Below, one piece after another: positions 8,506-16,577 of a stretch of DNA of 64,000 bases. Where the stretch lies: the NCBI GenBank assembly GCA_002421005.1, contig DIJC01000014.1, positions 398,026 to 462,025 on the forward strand, in the 5' to 3' direction. The DNA comes from Enterobacteriaceae bacterium UBA5654. GTDB taxonomy: Bacteria; Pseudomonadota; Gammaproteobacteria; Enterobacterales; Enterobacteriaceae. Numbering within the stretch: position 1 is the stretch's first letter; each line of letters opens with the position of its first letter. The position numbers were made by a program, and so were the translations under genes. A model generated the notes under the pieces. The model did not search any database. It saw only the letters and a program-made list of their open reading frames with translations, and was not told where the DNA came from.

Positions 8506-9240
8506 TAACTTCTCCTTTTGCTGTGGATGCGGCGTTTTTTCTGCCAGCTCGCGCAGAAAAATAACCGGCTGGGTTGAACTTCCTGACTGCATAATATAGT
8601 TGGTTAATGCCCTGAACTGCGTCTGGGTAGTGTATCCCAACTGCAACAGGCTCACCAGTTGCTCTACCAAATCAAGCATATCGCGCTGGCGAATGTGCTT
8701 GTGGAGAAACTCCAGCGTCGCCATCCGCCGATGCTGCATAATCTCTTCATCCGGCGTAACGGTGATATCAATCAGGGGAAATTCGCCGTTATAGATTGAC
8801 CGGGCAAGTTCGTCATCCCGGAAACCATCCAGCCAGCGCCGGGAGTATGGATACGGACTGGTCAGACCGTGATAAAAAAGAAGCGGGATCACCAGCGGCA
8901 GTTCGTCTTCTCCCTTTTCCAGATGGCGATTCATCGCCGACAGCGCGTAGCGCATCAGCCTGAAAGCCATGTTTTTGTCCGGCGAGCTTTGATGTTCAAT
9001 CAGCAGATAGATGTAGCCAGCGCCATTGCGGGTTTGCACGGAATAAAGAATGTCGGTGCATTTCTCGCGTAAATCCTCCTCAATAAAACTGCCGGATTCG
9101 AGCTGGAGCGTGTGGAGATCGCAGAGTTCGCGCAGCCTTTCTGGCAGATGGATCGCCATAAAATCGCGCGCGGTGGCTTTATGCATCAAAAAATGTTTAA
9201 ACACCGCATCGTGCGGCGTGTAAATGCGGGTGTGGGGCAT
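8296..9240 (-). CDS. Rpn-family recombination-promoting nuclease (PD-(D/E)XK, YhgA/transposase_31 type)
   Basis: The 314-residue protein is a member of the Rpn family. The PD-(D/E)XK core can be seen: Asp63 in CTDILYSV, then Glu82-x-Gln84 in LLIEHQSSPDKN, matching the active-site spacing of RpnA. The N-terminal HDAVFKHFL is also typical. The C-terminal third carries four 4-residue repeats (Met-Gln-Gln-Gly type) encoded by a 12-bp tandem repeat. AAGGAG precedes the start at 9240. Rpn proteins are DNA endonucleases linked to RecA-independent recombination and phage defence, and are toxic unless restrained by a small protein from an internal start. Such a start is present at 8505. The gene is convergent to katA; rpnB is absent from its E. 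coli site beside hisP. Confidence 0.92.
   Translation of the reverse strand: MPHTRIYTPHDAVFKHFLMHKATARDFMAIHLPERLRELCDLHTLQLESGSFIEEDLREKCTDILYSVQTRNGAGYIYLLIEHQSSPDKNMAFRLMRYALSAMNRHLEKGEDELPLVIPLLFYHGLTSPYPYSRRWLDGFRDDELARSIYNGEFPLIDITVTPDEEIMQHRRMATLEFLHKHIRQRDMLDLVEQLVSLLQLGYTTQTQFRALTNYIMQSGSSTQPVIFLRELAEKTPHPQQKEKLMNIAKFLEQQGMQQGMQQGMQQGLEKGFQEGRQEEARRIAHAMLENGLEPSLIEKITGTSTQHLQQSGH
8434..8481 (-). repeat. 12-bp tandem repeat in rpn, four units
   Basis: Four consecutive 12-bp units (two identical CAGCAGGGTATG on the minus strand, one CAACAAGGAATG, one CAGCAAGGGCTT) encode four-residue repeats in both the full Rpn protein and the nested small protein. Since 12 is a multiple of three, slippage would change protein length without shifting the frame. 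Confidence 0.9.
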
Positions 9241-9397
9241 GGTGCTCTCCTTGCCGTTAATCGTCCGGCAAAAACCTTATCACAGCCGCAAGGCAGGACC
9301 CGTTTCAGGTCACAGTTTCCCGAGCTGGCTCGCAAAGCGATCCCCTGTCCGTTTCTGGTTCTGGTAAACTCGGATTTTTATTTTGCAAGGAGTTAAC

Positions 9398-9823
9398 ATG
9401 CGCCAGAGGACTATCGTCTGCCCGCTGATCCAGCATGACGGGCACTATTTGCTGTGTAAAATGGCCGACGATCGCGGTGTATTTCCCGGACAGTGGGCGC
9501 TTTCCGGCGGCGGCGTGGAGCCGGGGGAACGTATTGCAGAGGCGCTACGGCGGGAGGTGCGCGAGGAGCTGGGTGAGCAGCTTATTTTACGCGAAATCAC
9601 GCCCTGGACCTTCAGCGATGATATCCGGTTAAAAACGTACGCCGACGGCAGCCAGGAAGAGATCTATATGATTTACCTCATCTTTGACTGCGTGGCGGGC
9701 AACCGGGAGATCCACATTAATGAAGAGTTTCAGGATTATGCATGGGTGAAAGCAGAAGATCTCATCCACTACGATCTTAACGTCGCCACCCGTAAGACGC
9801 TTACGCTCAAAGGATTACTGTAA
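9398..9823 (+). CDS. nudI: NudI nucleoside triphosphatase (Nudix hydrolase)
   Basis: The 141-residue protein matches E. coli NudI at almost every position and contains the Nudix box GGVEPGERIAEALRREVREE within residues 38-60. NudI hydrolyses nucleoside triphosphates to monophosphates with a preference for pyrimidine deoxynucleotides, and so may clean the precursor pool. The start at 9398 has AAGGAG six bases upstream; an in-frame extension to 9383 is not needed. The stop overlaps the convergent menE stop by nine bases. In E. coli, ais, arnBCADTEF and pmrD lie between nudI and menE. Here that whole block is missing. Confidence 0.96.
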   Translation: MRQRTIVCPLIQHDGHYLLCKMADDRGVFPGQWALSGGGVEPGERIAEALRREVREELGEQLILREITPWTFSDDIRLKTYADGSQEEIYMIYLIFDCVAGNREIHINEEFQDYAWVKAEDLIHYDLNVATRKTLTLKGLL

Positions 9824-11179
9824 CCGCTGCGCCACCCATTCCTGCAAGGCCCGGCGGGAGATTTTAATACCGCCAGCGTGGAGTTCGCCAGGCAATGCCA
9901 CCCAGCGCACCGGCTGCTGGTAACGGGCCAGTTTATCCTGCACCCAGCGTGACAACTGCTGTTCGTCAGGCGGCACGTCGCTGTCGACCACCGCCACCGG
10001 GCGCTGGCCGAATTCGCGATCCGCAACAGGAACGATAAAAACCTGCCGTACCTGCGGGTGCGCGGCGATAACCCGCTCTACTTCTTCAGGCTGAATGCCT
10101 TCGCCACCGCTGAAAAAAAGGTTATCCAGCCGACCGATAATGGTCAGCCTGCCATCACGCAGTTCGCCACGGTCGCGGGTGGCAAACCAACCATGGGCAT
10201 TCAGCAGCGGATGCAGTTTGCCGTCTAGCCAGTAGCCTTCCGCCATGCTGGAGGCGCGCAGCCAGACTTCACCGTCTTCAAGCCGCATTTCTCTTCCGGG
10301 CAACAGAGTGCCCACATCCGCCAGGCCATCAGCTTCTTTGGCACAGACCGTGGAAGCAAATTCGGTCAGGCCGTAGCCGCACCAGCTACGGATGCCGCGC
10401 TCGCTTGCCCGTTGGGTCAGTTCAACGGGAATGGCCGCGCCGCCGAGCAGCACGGCTTTCAGCGCCACCGGCGCGTCGTTTTCCAGTAAACGCCACAGCT
10501 GAGTCGGCACCAGCGAGGCGTGGGTACAGCCCGCCAGCGCCTGTGCCAGAGGCTGTTTCACCCGTACCGTCAGCCGCGCACCGGCGAACAGCCAGCGCCA
10601 GACAATTCCCTGCCCGGAAACGTGATACATCGGCAACGAAAGCAGCCAGTCATCATCAGAGGTGAAGGGGATCATCGCCAGCACTCCCTGCGCGCTGGCA
10701 AGGTGCGCCGCAAAAGTATGCACCGCCGCCTTCGGCAGGCCGGAGGAGCCAGAGGTCAGCGTCATTGACGCCAGCCGCTGCGGTTGCCATTGCGCCGCTT
10801 CGCCGCCTTTCAGCGCCCGCATATGCAGGCGATTCAGGCCGGGAAAGTGACCGTCATTTTCCAGATCCACCGCGTGCTGCAACGTCAGCGTGGGCAACAG
10901 TTGATCCAGCAAAGCCGCAGGCAACTGCGGGTTGACCGGCAGCACGCGCGCGCCGCACTGTAAAAGCGCCAGCCACGTCAGAAGCGCTGCCGGATGATTG
11001 CTGGCGCGCAGCATCACGCCCTCCCCCTCCTGCACGCCCTGTGCGGCAAAGCCTGATGCCAGAGCGTCGATACGCGCGCACAGTGTCTGCCAGGTGAGAG
11101 TGTCGTCATTAAGACGCAGCGCAGGCGCGTCCGGGCGTAATTTCCGCCATTCGCGCCACGGCCAGTCGCTAAAGATCAT
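9815..11179 (-). CDS. menE: o-succinylbenzoate-CoA ligase
   Basis: The 454-residue AMP-forming ligase activates o-succinylbenzoate with CoA for naphthoate ring closure in menaquinone synthesis. The adenylation motif MTLTSGSSGLPKAAVHT, the GYGLTEF motif and the GRLDNLFFSGGEGIQPEEVE hinge are all present. The start at 11179 matches E. coli MenE (MIFSDWPWR). ATG overlaps the menC stop by four bases (ATGA), so translation is coupled. It is the last gene of menDHBCE on the minus strand. The C-terminus ends inside nudI's end by nine bases, leaving no room for a separate terminator. Confidence 0.97.
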   Translation of the reverse strand: MIFSDWPWREWRKLRPDAPALRLNDDTLTWQTLCARIDALASGFAAQGVQEGEGVMLRASNHPAALLTWLALLQCGARVLPVNPQLPAALLDQLLPTLTLQHAVDLENDGHFPGLNRLHMRALKGGEAAQWQPQRLASMTLTSGSSGLPKAAVHTFAAHLASAQGVLAMIPFTSDDDWLLSLPMYHVSGQGIVWRWLFAGARLTVRVKQPLAQALAGCTHASLVPTQLWRLLENDAPVALKAVLLGGAAIPVELTQRASERGIRSWCGYGLTEFASTVCAKEADGLADVGTLLPGREMRLEDGEVWLRASSMAEGYWLDGKLHPLLNAHGWFATRDRGELRDGRLTIIGRLDNLFFSGGEGIQPEEVERVIAAHPQVRQVFIVPVADREFGQRPVAVVDSDVPPDEQQLSRWVQDKLARYQQPVRWVALPGELHAGGIKISRRALQEWVAQRLQ

Positions 11180-12141
11180 AACAGTGGCTCCAGCGCATCG
11201 ATGGTCAGGCACGGTAAATCACTGCCTGGCCAGCGGCGCAGCAGCTGTGACTGCATCAGGCTGAGCGTATCCAGACCCGGCAGCGTATCCGGGGTCAGCC
11301 AGGCGGCAACCCGCGCCAGCTGCGTTAAGCCGAGACTGGACTCAATTGAGGAGCTGATCACCGCCGTTAAGCCCAGCGCGTGCGCGGCTTCCACCTGCTC
11401 ACGAACCTTTTGCAGGCTGCCGGTCAACGTGGGCTTGATGACCACCGCCCCGACGCCGGGTTCGGCGGCGAACTGAAAATCGGCCTCGCGCAGGCTTTCA
11501 TCCCAGGCAATGGTGATGCCCGTTTCACGGGCGAAGGCGCGAGAGTCGTCCCGCGTTTTGCACGGCTCCTCAAGGAAGGCAATGCGATGCCGCCACGCCG
11601 GATTGACGTATCGGGCAAACTGCTGCGCCCGTAGCGGAGTCCATGCGCGGTTGGCGTCCAGACGCAGCCGAAGATCCGGGATCGCCTCCAGCAGCAGATT
11701 GACCACCATCCCGTCCCGTACGGCTTCGTACAGGCCGACTTTGACCTTCGCCACCTTCTCTCCTTCCATCGCGGAGAGCACCGGCAGAAGGGCGTCGGGA
11801 TCGCCGGTGCACAGCGGCGCGGCACAATAATTCGCCGCCTGCGGCAGCTCATCAGCCAGTTCGGCCAGCGCGCAGCTCAGGCCAAAGGCAACGGACGGCA
11901 GATCCGGTAAGCCACAGGCGTGATTATGCGGCCAGCCCGCCGCCCAGTGCAGCAGCGCCGCTTCGGCCTCCGCCAGCGATTCCTCGCTAAAGCCCGGCAG
12001 TGGGGAGATCTCTCCCCACCCTTCCCGGCTCCCGTCGGTCAGGCAGACGAACAGCCCGTCGCGGGTTTTTAGCCGCCGCTCGCGCAGCACCACGCCCGCG
12101 TCCATCGGGATCTGCCAGCGGTATACCTGCGCGCGACGCAT
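11176..12141 (-). CDS. menC: o-succinylbenzoate synthase
   Basis: The 321-residue enolase-superfamily enzyme dehydrates SHCHC to o-succinylbenzoate. The expected active-site elements are visible in order: Lys in AKVKVGLYEA, Asp in RLDANRAW, Glu in AFLEEPCK, Asp in IAWDESLRE and Lys in VVIKPTLTGS, giving the metal site and the acid/base lysine pair. The start codon shares one base with the menB stop (TAATG) and the stop overlaps menE, so the gene is embedded in a translationally coupled operon. Length is the same as in E. coli, within one residue. Confidence 0.97.
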   Translation of the reverse strand: MRRAQVYRWQIPMDAGVVLRERRLKTRDGLFVCLTDGSREGWGEISPLPGFSEESLAEAEAALLHWAAGWPHNHACGLPDLPSVAFGLSCALAELADELPQAANYCAAPLCTGDPDALLPVLSAMEGEKVAKVKVGLYEAVRDGMVVNLLLEAIPDLRLRLDANRAWTPLRAQQFARYVNPAWRHRIAFLEEPCKTRDDSRAFARETGITIAWDESLREADFQFAAEPGVGAVVIKPTLTGSLQKVREQVEAAHALGLTAVISSSIESSLGLTQLARVAAWLTPDTLPGLDTLSLMQSQLLRRWPGSDLPCLTIDALEPLL

Positions 12142-12998
12142 TACGGGTTCCGCTTAAATTTGCTGAAGTCCGGCTGACGCTTCTGATTGAAAGCGTTGCG
12201 CCCTTCCTGACCCTCTTCGGTCATATAAAACAGCATGGTCGCATTCCCGGCCAGCTCCTGAAGTCCGGCCTGACCATCGCAGTCGGCGTTCAGGGCCGCT
12301 TTCAGGCAACGCAGTGCCATCGGGCTGTTTTGCAGCATTTCACGACACCAGCGCACGGTTTCTTTTTCCAGCTCTGCCAGCGGTACAACGGTATTCACCA
12401 GCCCTATATCCAGCGCCTGTTGTGCATCGTACTGGCGGCACAGGAACCAGATTTCACGCGCTTTTTTCTGCCCGACGATACGCGCCATGTACGCAGCCCC
12501 CCAGCCACCGTCGAAAGAGCCGACTTTCGGACCGGTCTGGCCGAAAATGGCGTTTTCAGCGGCGATGGTCAGATCGCACATCATATGCAGCACGTGCCCG
12601 CCGCCGATGGAGTAGCCCGCGACCATCGCCACGACCGGTTTTGGACAGGTGCGGATCTGGCGCTGGAAATCCAGCACGTTCAGGTGATGCACGCCGGAGT
12701 CATCCTGGTAGCCGCCGTAATCACCGCGCACTTTCTGATCGCCACCGGCACAGAAGGCTTTTTCACCTTCCCCGGTCAGGATAATGACACCGATGTTGTC
12801 ATCGTAGCGGGCATCCGCCAGCGCCTGAATCATCTCTTTCACGGTTAGCGGACGAAACGCGTTGCGCACCTGGGGGCGGTTAATGGTGATTTTAGCGATG
12901 CCGTCGGCAGACTTTTGATAACGAATATCGGTATAGCCTTCGGAACAGTCCTGCCATTCAACGGCGGCATACAGCATGTTTTCATCAGGATAGATCAT
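12141..12998 (-). CDS. menB: 1,4-dihydroxy-2-naphthoyl-CoA synthase
   Basis: The 285-residue crotonase-fold enzyme cyclises o-succinylbenzoyl-CoA to dihydroxynaphthoyl-CoA. Motifs include INRPQVRNAFRPLTVKEM, VAMVAGYSIGGGHVLHMM (oxyanion hole) and FGQTGPKVGSFDGGWG. It is nearly identical to E. coli MenB. Two ATG codons in a row begin the frame; the second (12998) sits six bases after AAGGA and matches the E. coli start, so it is preferred over 13001. It follows menH by 14 bases. Confidence 0.97.
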   Translation of the reverse strand: MIYPDENMLYAAVEWQDCSEGYTDIRYQKSADGIAKITINRPQVRNAFRPLTVKEMIQALADARYDDNIGVIILTGEGEKAFCAGGDQKVRGDYGGYQDDSGVHHLNVLDFQRQIRTCPKPVVAMVAGYSIGGGHVLHMMCDLTIAAENAIFGQTGPKVGSFDGGWGAAYMARIVGQKKAREIWFLCRQYDAQQALDIGLVNTVVPLAELEKETVRWCREMLQNSPMALRCLKAALNADCDGQAGLQELAGNATMLFYMTEEGQEGRNAFNQKRQPDFSKFKRNP

Positions 12999-13012
12999 CA
13001 TGTTTCCTTAAA

Positions 13013-13774
13013 TCAGAGAGACAGAAGCTGTGCCAGGGTGGAAGCGACGCCCACCGGGTTTTCCCGATGCGCATTATGTCCGGCAGCAGAAATAATATGG
13101 CAGGACGCGTTGAGTTCATCGGCGATGGCCCTGAATTTAGCGTCACGTTCGCCACAGAGATACCAGAAGGGAAAATCCCGCGCACGCAGCGCAGGACGTA
13201 AATCAGGCTGGACCGCCAGCGACGTCGCCATCAGCATTTCCGCCAGCGCAGGCCCGTGATTATGCTGGCGCAACCTGACCAGCGCCTGACGCTGAGAAAC
13301 CGTGAGCGAGGCAAAAACCGGCTGCTGATACCAGAGTTCAAAAACGTCATTAAGCGGCTGCTGGCGAAAACGCGCGGCCCAGCGCTGGTCCGAAAGCCGC
13401 CGTTCCGCCCGGTCGCGATCGTTCTGCAACCCCGGATGCCCGCCTTCAACAATCACGCCCAGCAAACCGGGCATGGATTGCTGGCAAGCCTGATACATCG
13501 CAATGCGGCCGCCGAGGGAGTACCCCACCAGCCAGTATTCAAGTATGTTGTAACTAAGTAAGGTATTATTGAGCGCGATACAGACGTCGTCGAAATCTCT
13601 TGCCGGGAGATTGACCGACCCACCGTGACCGGGGAGATCGACATACAGCCGCGAAACGTCGCTAAACTGCTCGCCGACCTCGCGCCACTCGCGGTTATCG
13701 CCGGAGAAACCGTGCAAAAACACCAGCCAGGGCCGCGTTGGTAGCCCCCGCTCCGCTACGGCATGCAGCTTCAT
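13013..13774 (-). CDS. menH: SHCHC synthase (alpha/beta hydrolase)
   Basis: The 253-residue alpha/beta-hydrolase removes pyruvate from SEPHCHC in menaquinone synthesis. The nucleophile elbow GYSLGG carries the catalytic serine, and AGHNAHREN near the C-terminus carries the histidine. The frame is open far upstream (to 13870), but only inside menD. The true start at 13774 matches E. coli MenH and overlaps the menD stop by four bases (ATGA). It is less conserved than MenB or MenD, as is usual for this gene. Confidence 0.96.
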   Translation of the reverse strand: MKLHAVAERGLPTRPWLVFLHGFSGDNREWREVGEQFSDVSRLYVDLPGHGGSVNLPARDFDDVCIALNNTLLSYNILEYWLVGYSLGGRIAMYQACQQSMPGLLGVIVEGGHPGLQNDRDRAERRLSDQRWAARFRQQPLNDVFELWYQQPVFASLTVSQRQALVRLRQHNHGPALAEMLMATSLAVQPDLRPALRARDFPFWYLCGERDAKFRAIADELNASCHIISAAGHNAHRENPVGVASTLAQLLSL

Positions 13775-15441
13775 AACTGGCTCACCTGAGCCAGCAGATG
13801 CTGAAGCGTCTGCGCGCCGTCTGCGCCGTCCACCACCACTTCGATAATCGTCGCGGCGGGCGTGTTCCATGCCCCGGCCAGCGCCTGTTCCAGCGCCTCC
13901 CAGCCGCTGGCGCGGGCGTAGTGCAGATCAAACATTGCGGCAGCGCGATCGAAATGGACGTTTTGCGGCATACAGTACAGGCGTTCGCGCTCGTTCACCG
14001 GCGTCGGCAGCAGCGAGAATATCTGTCCGCCGTTGTTATTTACCACAATCAGTACAAAAGGTGCCGGAACCTGGCGCAGCAGCGCGAGGCTGTTGAGATC
14101 GTACAGCGCGGAGAGATCGCCGACGATAGCCAGCGTTGGCCGCGCGCTGGCGCGCTGCACGCCCGCAGCGGTGGAAATCAGACCATCAATACCGCTGGCG
14201 CCGCGATTGCTGTACACCGGATAGCCGACCGGGAGCTGACCAAGCGCATCAATCAGCCGCACCACCAGGCTGTTGCCGACAAAAAGCTGGCCCTGCTCCG
14301 GCAGATACTGGCTGATGCGGTGCGCCAGCTGCGCTTCGCCAAAGGTTTCGCGACGCGCCTGCACCGTCTGCCAGGCCTGCTCCGCCAGACGAGGAACAGC
14401 CACGCACCACGGCTGACGTTTTTCCGCCGGATGCTGCGCCAGCCAGTCGCCCACCGCGCTCACCAGCCGACGTCCACGATGCTGCGCCGGGTCCAGGCGT
14501 CCGCTAAGATTATCCACCAGCCAGTACTCTTCCGGCTCGCAGCTCACCTGCCACTGGAGGAGACGTTTTCCGGTCAGGCTGCTGCCCAGTTGGATCACGA
14601 TTTGCGCCTGCTGAAGTTCGCTCACCGCCTGCGCATTGCCGAGCCACAAGTCGGCACAGGGCAGCGGCTGTCCGGTTTGCGACAGCACGTCGCTAATCAG
14701 CGGCCAGCCGAGCGTTTTCGCCCATTCAGCAACCTGTTTCCCCTCCGCCGCGCTCATCCGCCCGGCGACGATGACCCCGCGCTTTTGCCGCCAGTAAAAC
14801 CAGTCGCGCTGGATGTCGCTTTTGAGGGTAAGCGCGCTGCGCAGCCAGGGTTTTTCATCCTGCCACCAGTCGCCGAGCGCCTGCTGCCAGGCGGCGTCGG
14901 TATCGTCCATTTCGCCGTATAAAGGTTCGGCAAACGGACAGTTGATATGGGCTCCGCCCGCGTGCAGGTTGCCGAGCGCGTTATCAATCGTGGAGACCAG
15001 CCATCTGGCCGGAATGTCCGGGCTGGGACGCGGCAGCGAGAGGGACTGTGCCGGATGCGTGGCAAACATCCCCGGCTGGCGGATGGCCTGATTTGCGCCG
15101 CAGTCGATCAGCTCCGGCGGACGGTCGGCGGTCAGCAGAACAATTTTTTCTCCGGTCAGCCCGGCTTCAATCAGCGCCGGATACAGATTCGCCGCCGCCG
15201 TCCCAGACGTCACAATCACCGCCACCGGCTCGCGGCTCACTTTTGCCAGCCCCAGCGCCAGATGCCCCAGCCCGCGCTCGTCAAAATGGGTATGGAGAAC
15301 CAGCGCGCGGTTTTCCGCCGCCGCCAGGGTCAGCGGCGTGGAGCGGGAGCCGGGCGCAATGCAAACATGCCGCACGCCGTGACGCGTTAATGCTTCCAGG
15401 ATCACCGTCGCCCAGCGTCGGTTAAATGCGCTTACTGACAT
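13771..15441 (-). CDS. menD: SEPHCHC synthase (thiamine-diphosphate enzyme)
   Basis: The 556-residue ThDP enzyme adds a succinic-semialdehyde unit from 2-oxoglutarate to isochorismate, the first committed menaquinone step. Visible features are the N-terminal APGSRSTPLT, GASGIDGLISTAAG and the metal/ThDP motif IVGDLSALYDLNSL. Length equals E. coli MenD. The start at 15441 (MSVSAFNRRW) is taken from that match; a six-residue extension to 15459 is open but unlikely. Unusually, no menF lies upstream: only about 250 bases separate menD from elaB, so menD leads the operon and its isochorismate must come from elsewhere, such as EntC. Confidence 0.97.
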   Translation of the reverse strand: MSVSAFNRRWATVILEALTRHGVRHVCIAPGSRSTPLTLAAAENRALVLHTHFDERGLGHLALGLAKVSREPVAVIVTSGTAAANLYPALIEAGLTGEKIVLLTADRPPELIDCGANQAIRQPGMFATHPAQSLSLPRPSPDIPARWLVSTIDNALGNLHAGGAHINCPFAEPLYGEMDDTDAAWQQALGDWWQDEKPWLRSALTLKSDIQRDWFYWRQKRGVIVAGRMSAAEGKQVAEWAKTLGWPLISDVLSQTGQPLPCADLWLGNAQAVSELQQAQIVIQLGSSLTGKRLLQWQVSCEPEEYWLVDNLSGRLDPAQHRGRRLVSAVGDWLAQHPAEKRQPWCVAVPRLAEQAWQTVQARRETFGEAQLAHRISQYLPEQGQLFVGNSLVVRLIDALGQLPVGYPVYSNRGASGIDGLISTAAGVQRASARPTLAIVGDLSALYDLNSLALLRQVPAPFVLIVVNNNGGQIFSLLPTPVNERERLYCMPQNVHFDRAAAMFDLHYARASGWEALEQALAGAWNTPAATIIEVVVDGADGAQTLQHLLAQVSQL

Positions 15442-15631
15442 AAATTTGTCCGGTATCAATATTGCGACACAGTATAAATAAGAGATAGCGATGAGTTTTT
15501 GATATGAGTCGGGAATGCGTGAGTCAGTGCGTCTGAAGATGCAATAAACCCAGCGGCAGAGGCGTTAAAAGAAAGGATTGGTCAATCAAAGGCAAATCTT
15601 AAGGCACCCTCGCCCGCTCAAAGCCATGGCA
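15442..15631. promoter_or_regulatory. menD upstream region, site of missing menF
   Basis: About 190 bases lie between menD and the elaB terminator. They must contain the promoter of menDHBCE. No stretch resembling MenF could be found in any frame, so menF was removed cleanly rather than decayed. No -35/-10 pair is convincing by eye, and the ribosome site of menD is weak. Confidence 0.5.
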
Positions 15632-15665
15632 TTATAAAGGGTACTGCCAAAAAAAAGCAGTACCC
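15632..15665 (-). terminator. terminator of elaB
   Basis: A perfect nine-base-pair inverted repeat GGGTACTGC/GCAGTACCC encloses a nine-base loop rich in T on the minus strand, followed by TTTATAAT. It lies 22 bases beyond the elaB stop. Confidence 0.75.
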
Positions 15666-15687
15666 ATGAGGAGTGAGAAGCCGGAAA

Positions 15688-15990
15688 TTAGCCGCGTAGC
15701 AGCAGGCCAAGCACCAGACCGGCTGCGGCGCCGATGCCCACACCCTGCCACGGTTTTTCACGCACGTAGTCATCCGCGCGATAGGCTACCTGTTTTGCAC
15801 GGTAGTAATAGGTATCAGAAGCCTGGCTTACGCGGTTTTTCACGTCTTCCAGAGACTGCTCTGCACGGGCTTTCAGCTCAATGTATTTCTGATCGGCAGG
15901 ATCCCCAGAGGAGCGCAGCACTTCCTCCAGCGTCTCGCTCAGAAGAGTCAGATCGTCGTCGATACGTGATTCATAAGAGTGATAAGACAT
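15688..15990 (-). CDS. elaB: ElaB, tail-anchored ribosome-associated membrane protein
   Basis: The 100-residue protein matches E. coli ElaB (DUF883). A long charged, coiled-coil-like helix (residues about 8-75) is followed by a single C-terminal membrane segment, GVGIGAAAGLVLGLLLRG. Family members are tail-anchored in the inner membrane and bind ribosomes in stationary phase; ElaB has been linked to oxidative-stress and persistence phenotypes in E. coli. It is monocistronic, with its own terminator, and lies about 60 bases downstream of elaA on the minus strand. Confidence 0.95.
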   Translation of the reverse strand: MSYHSYESRIDDDLTLLSETLEEVLRSSGDPADQKYIELKARAEQSLEDVKNRVSQASDTYYYRAKQVAYRADDYVREKPWQGVGIGAAAGLVLGLLLRG

Positions 15991-16047
15991 TTTGCTTTCT
16001 CCATGTTTTACAAGGCGTGTCAGCTAACTATAGACAAGGACTTTGCG

Positions 16048-16509
16048 TTACGCCTGGCGAACTTCGCGCGCCATGCCGATATGGGGGATATCATCCTCCA
16101 GATAAATCTCCGTAACCGGGCTGAAACCAAACTGCGCATAGAAGTTTTGCAAATGTGCCTGCGCGCTGAGGTACAGCGCGTGCTGCGGCCAGTGCTGCTC
16201 GCAGCTTGCGACCGCGCGGGAGAGCAACTGATAGCCCAGTTTTTCGCCGCGCACCGCCTCGCTGACGATGACTCTGCCTATGACTACCGGATCATATTCA
16301 CTATCACTTTTCAGAATCCTCGCATACGCCACGAGGGTATTATCACGCCAGCCGAGAAGGTGACGGTTGTCGCCCAGCAGGTCGTCTCCGTCAACATCCA
16401 GATAGGCGCACTTTTGCTCGACGACAAAAACTTCACAGCGCAGTTGTAACAACGCATAGAGCTGGTGAACGGTTAACTGCGAATGATGAAGATCCTGCCA
16501 CTGAATCAT
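16048..16509 (-). CDS. elaA: ElaA, GNAT-family N-acetyltransferase
   Basis: The 153-residue protein is a GNAT acetyltransferase. The acetyl-CoA binding region reads VIGRVIVSEAVRGEKLGYQLL, with the expected pyrophosphate-binding loop (R-G-E-K-L-G). It matches E. coli ElaA, whose substrate is not known. The start at 16509 is followed by MIQWQDLHHSQL as in E. coli. It is divergent from rbn, with 68 bases between the two starts. Confidence 0.94.
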   Translation of the reverse strand: MIQWQDLHHSQLTVHQLYALLQLRCEVFVVEQKCAYLDVDGDDLLGDNRHLLGWRDNTLVAYARILKSDSEYDPVVIGRVIVSEAVRGEKLGYQLLSRAVASCEQHWPQHALYLSAQAHLQNFYAQFGFSPVTEIYLEDDIPHIGMAREVRQA

Positions 16510-16577
16510 GCGGTGCTCCTGAATAATGACGCCGGGGTATACTGATACTCATTAATACGCGGCGAGGAAAAGAAAGT

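Noticed and set aside
13798..14922. 374-codon open frame antisense to menD
   Set aside because: It lies wholly inside menD, has a composition rich in Arg, His and Gln typical of antisense shadows, and no ribosome site.
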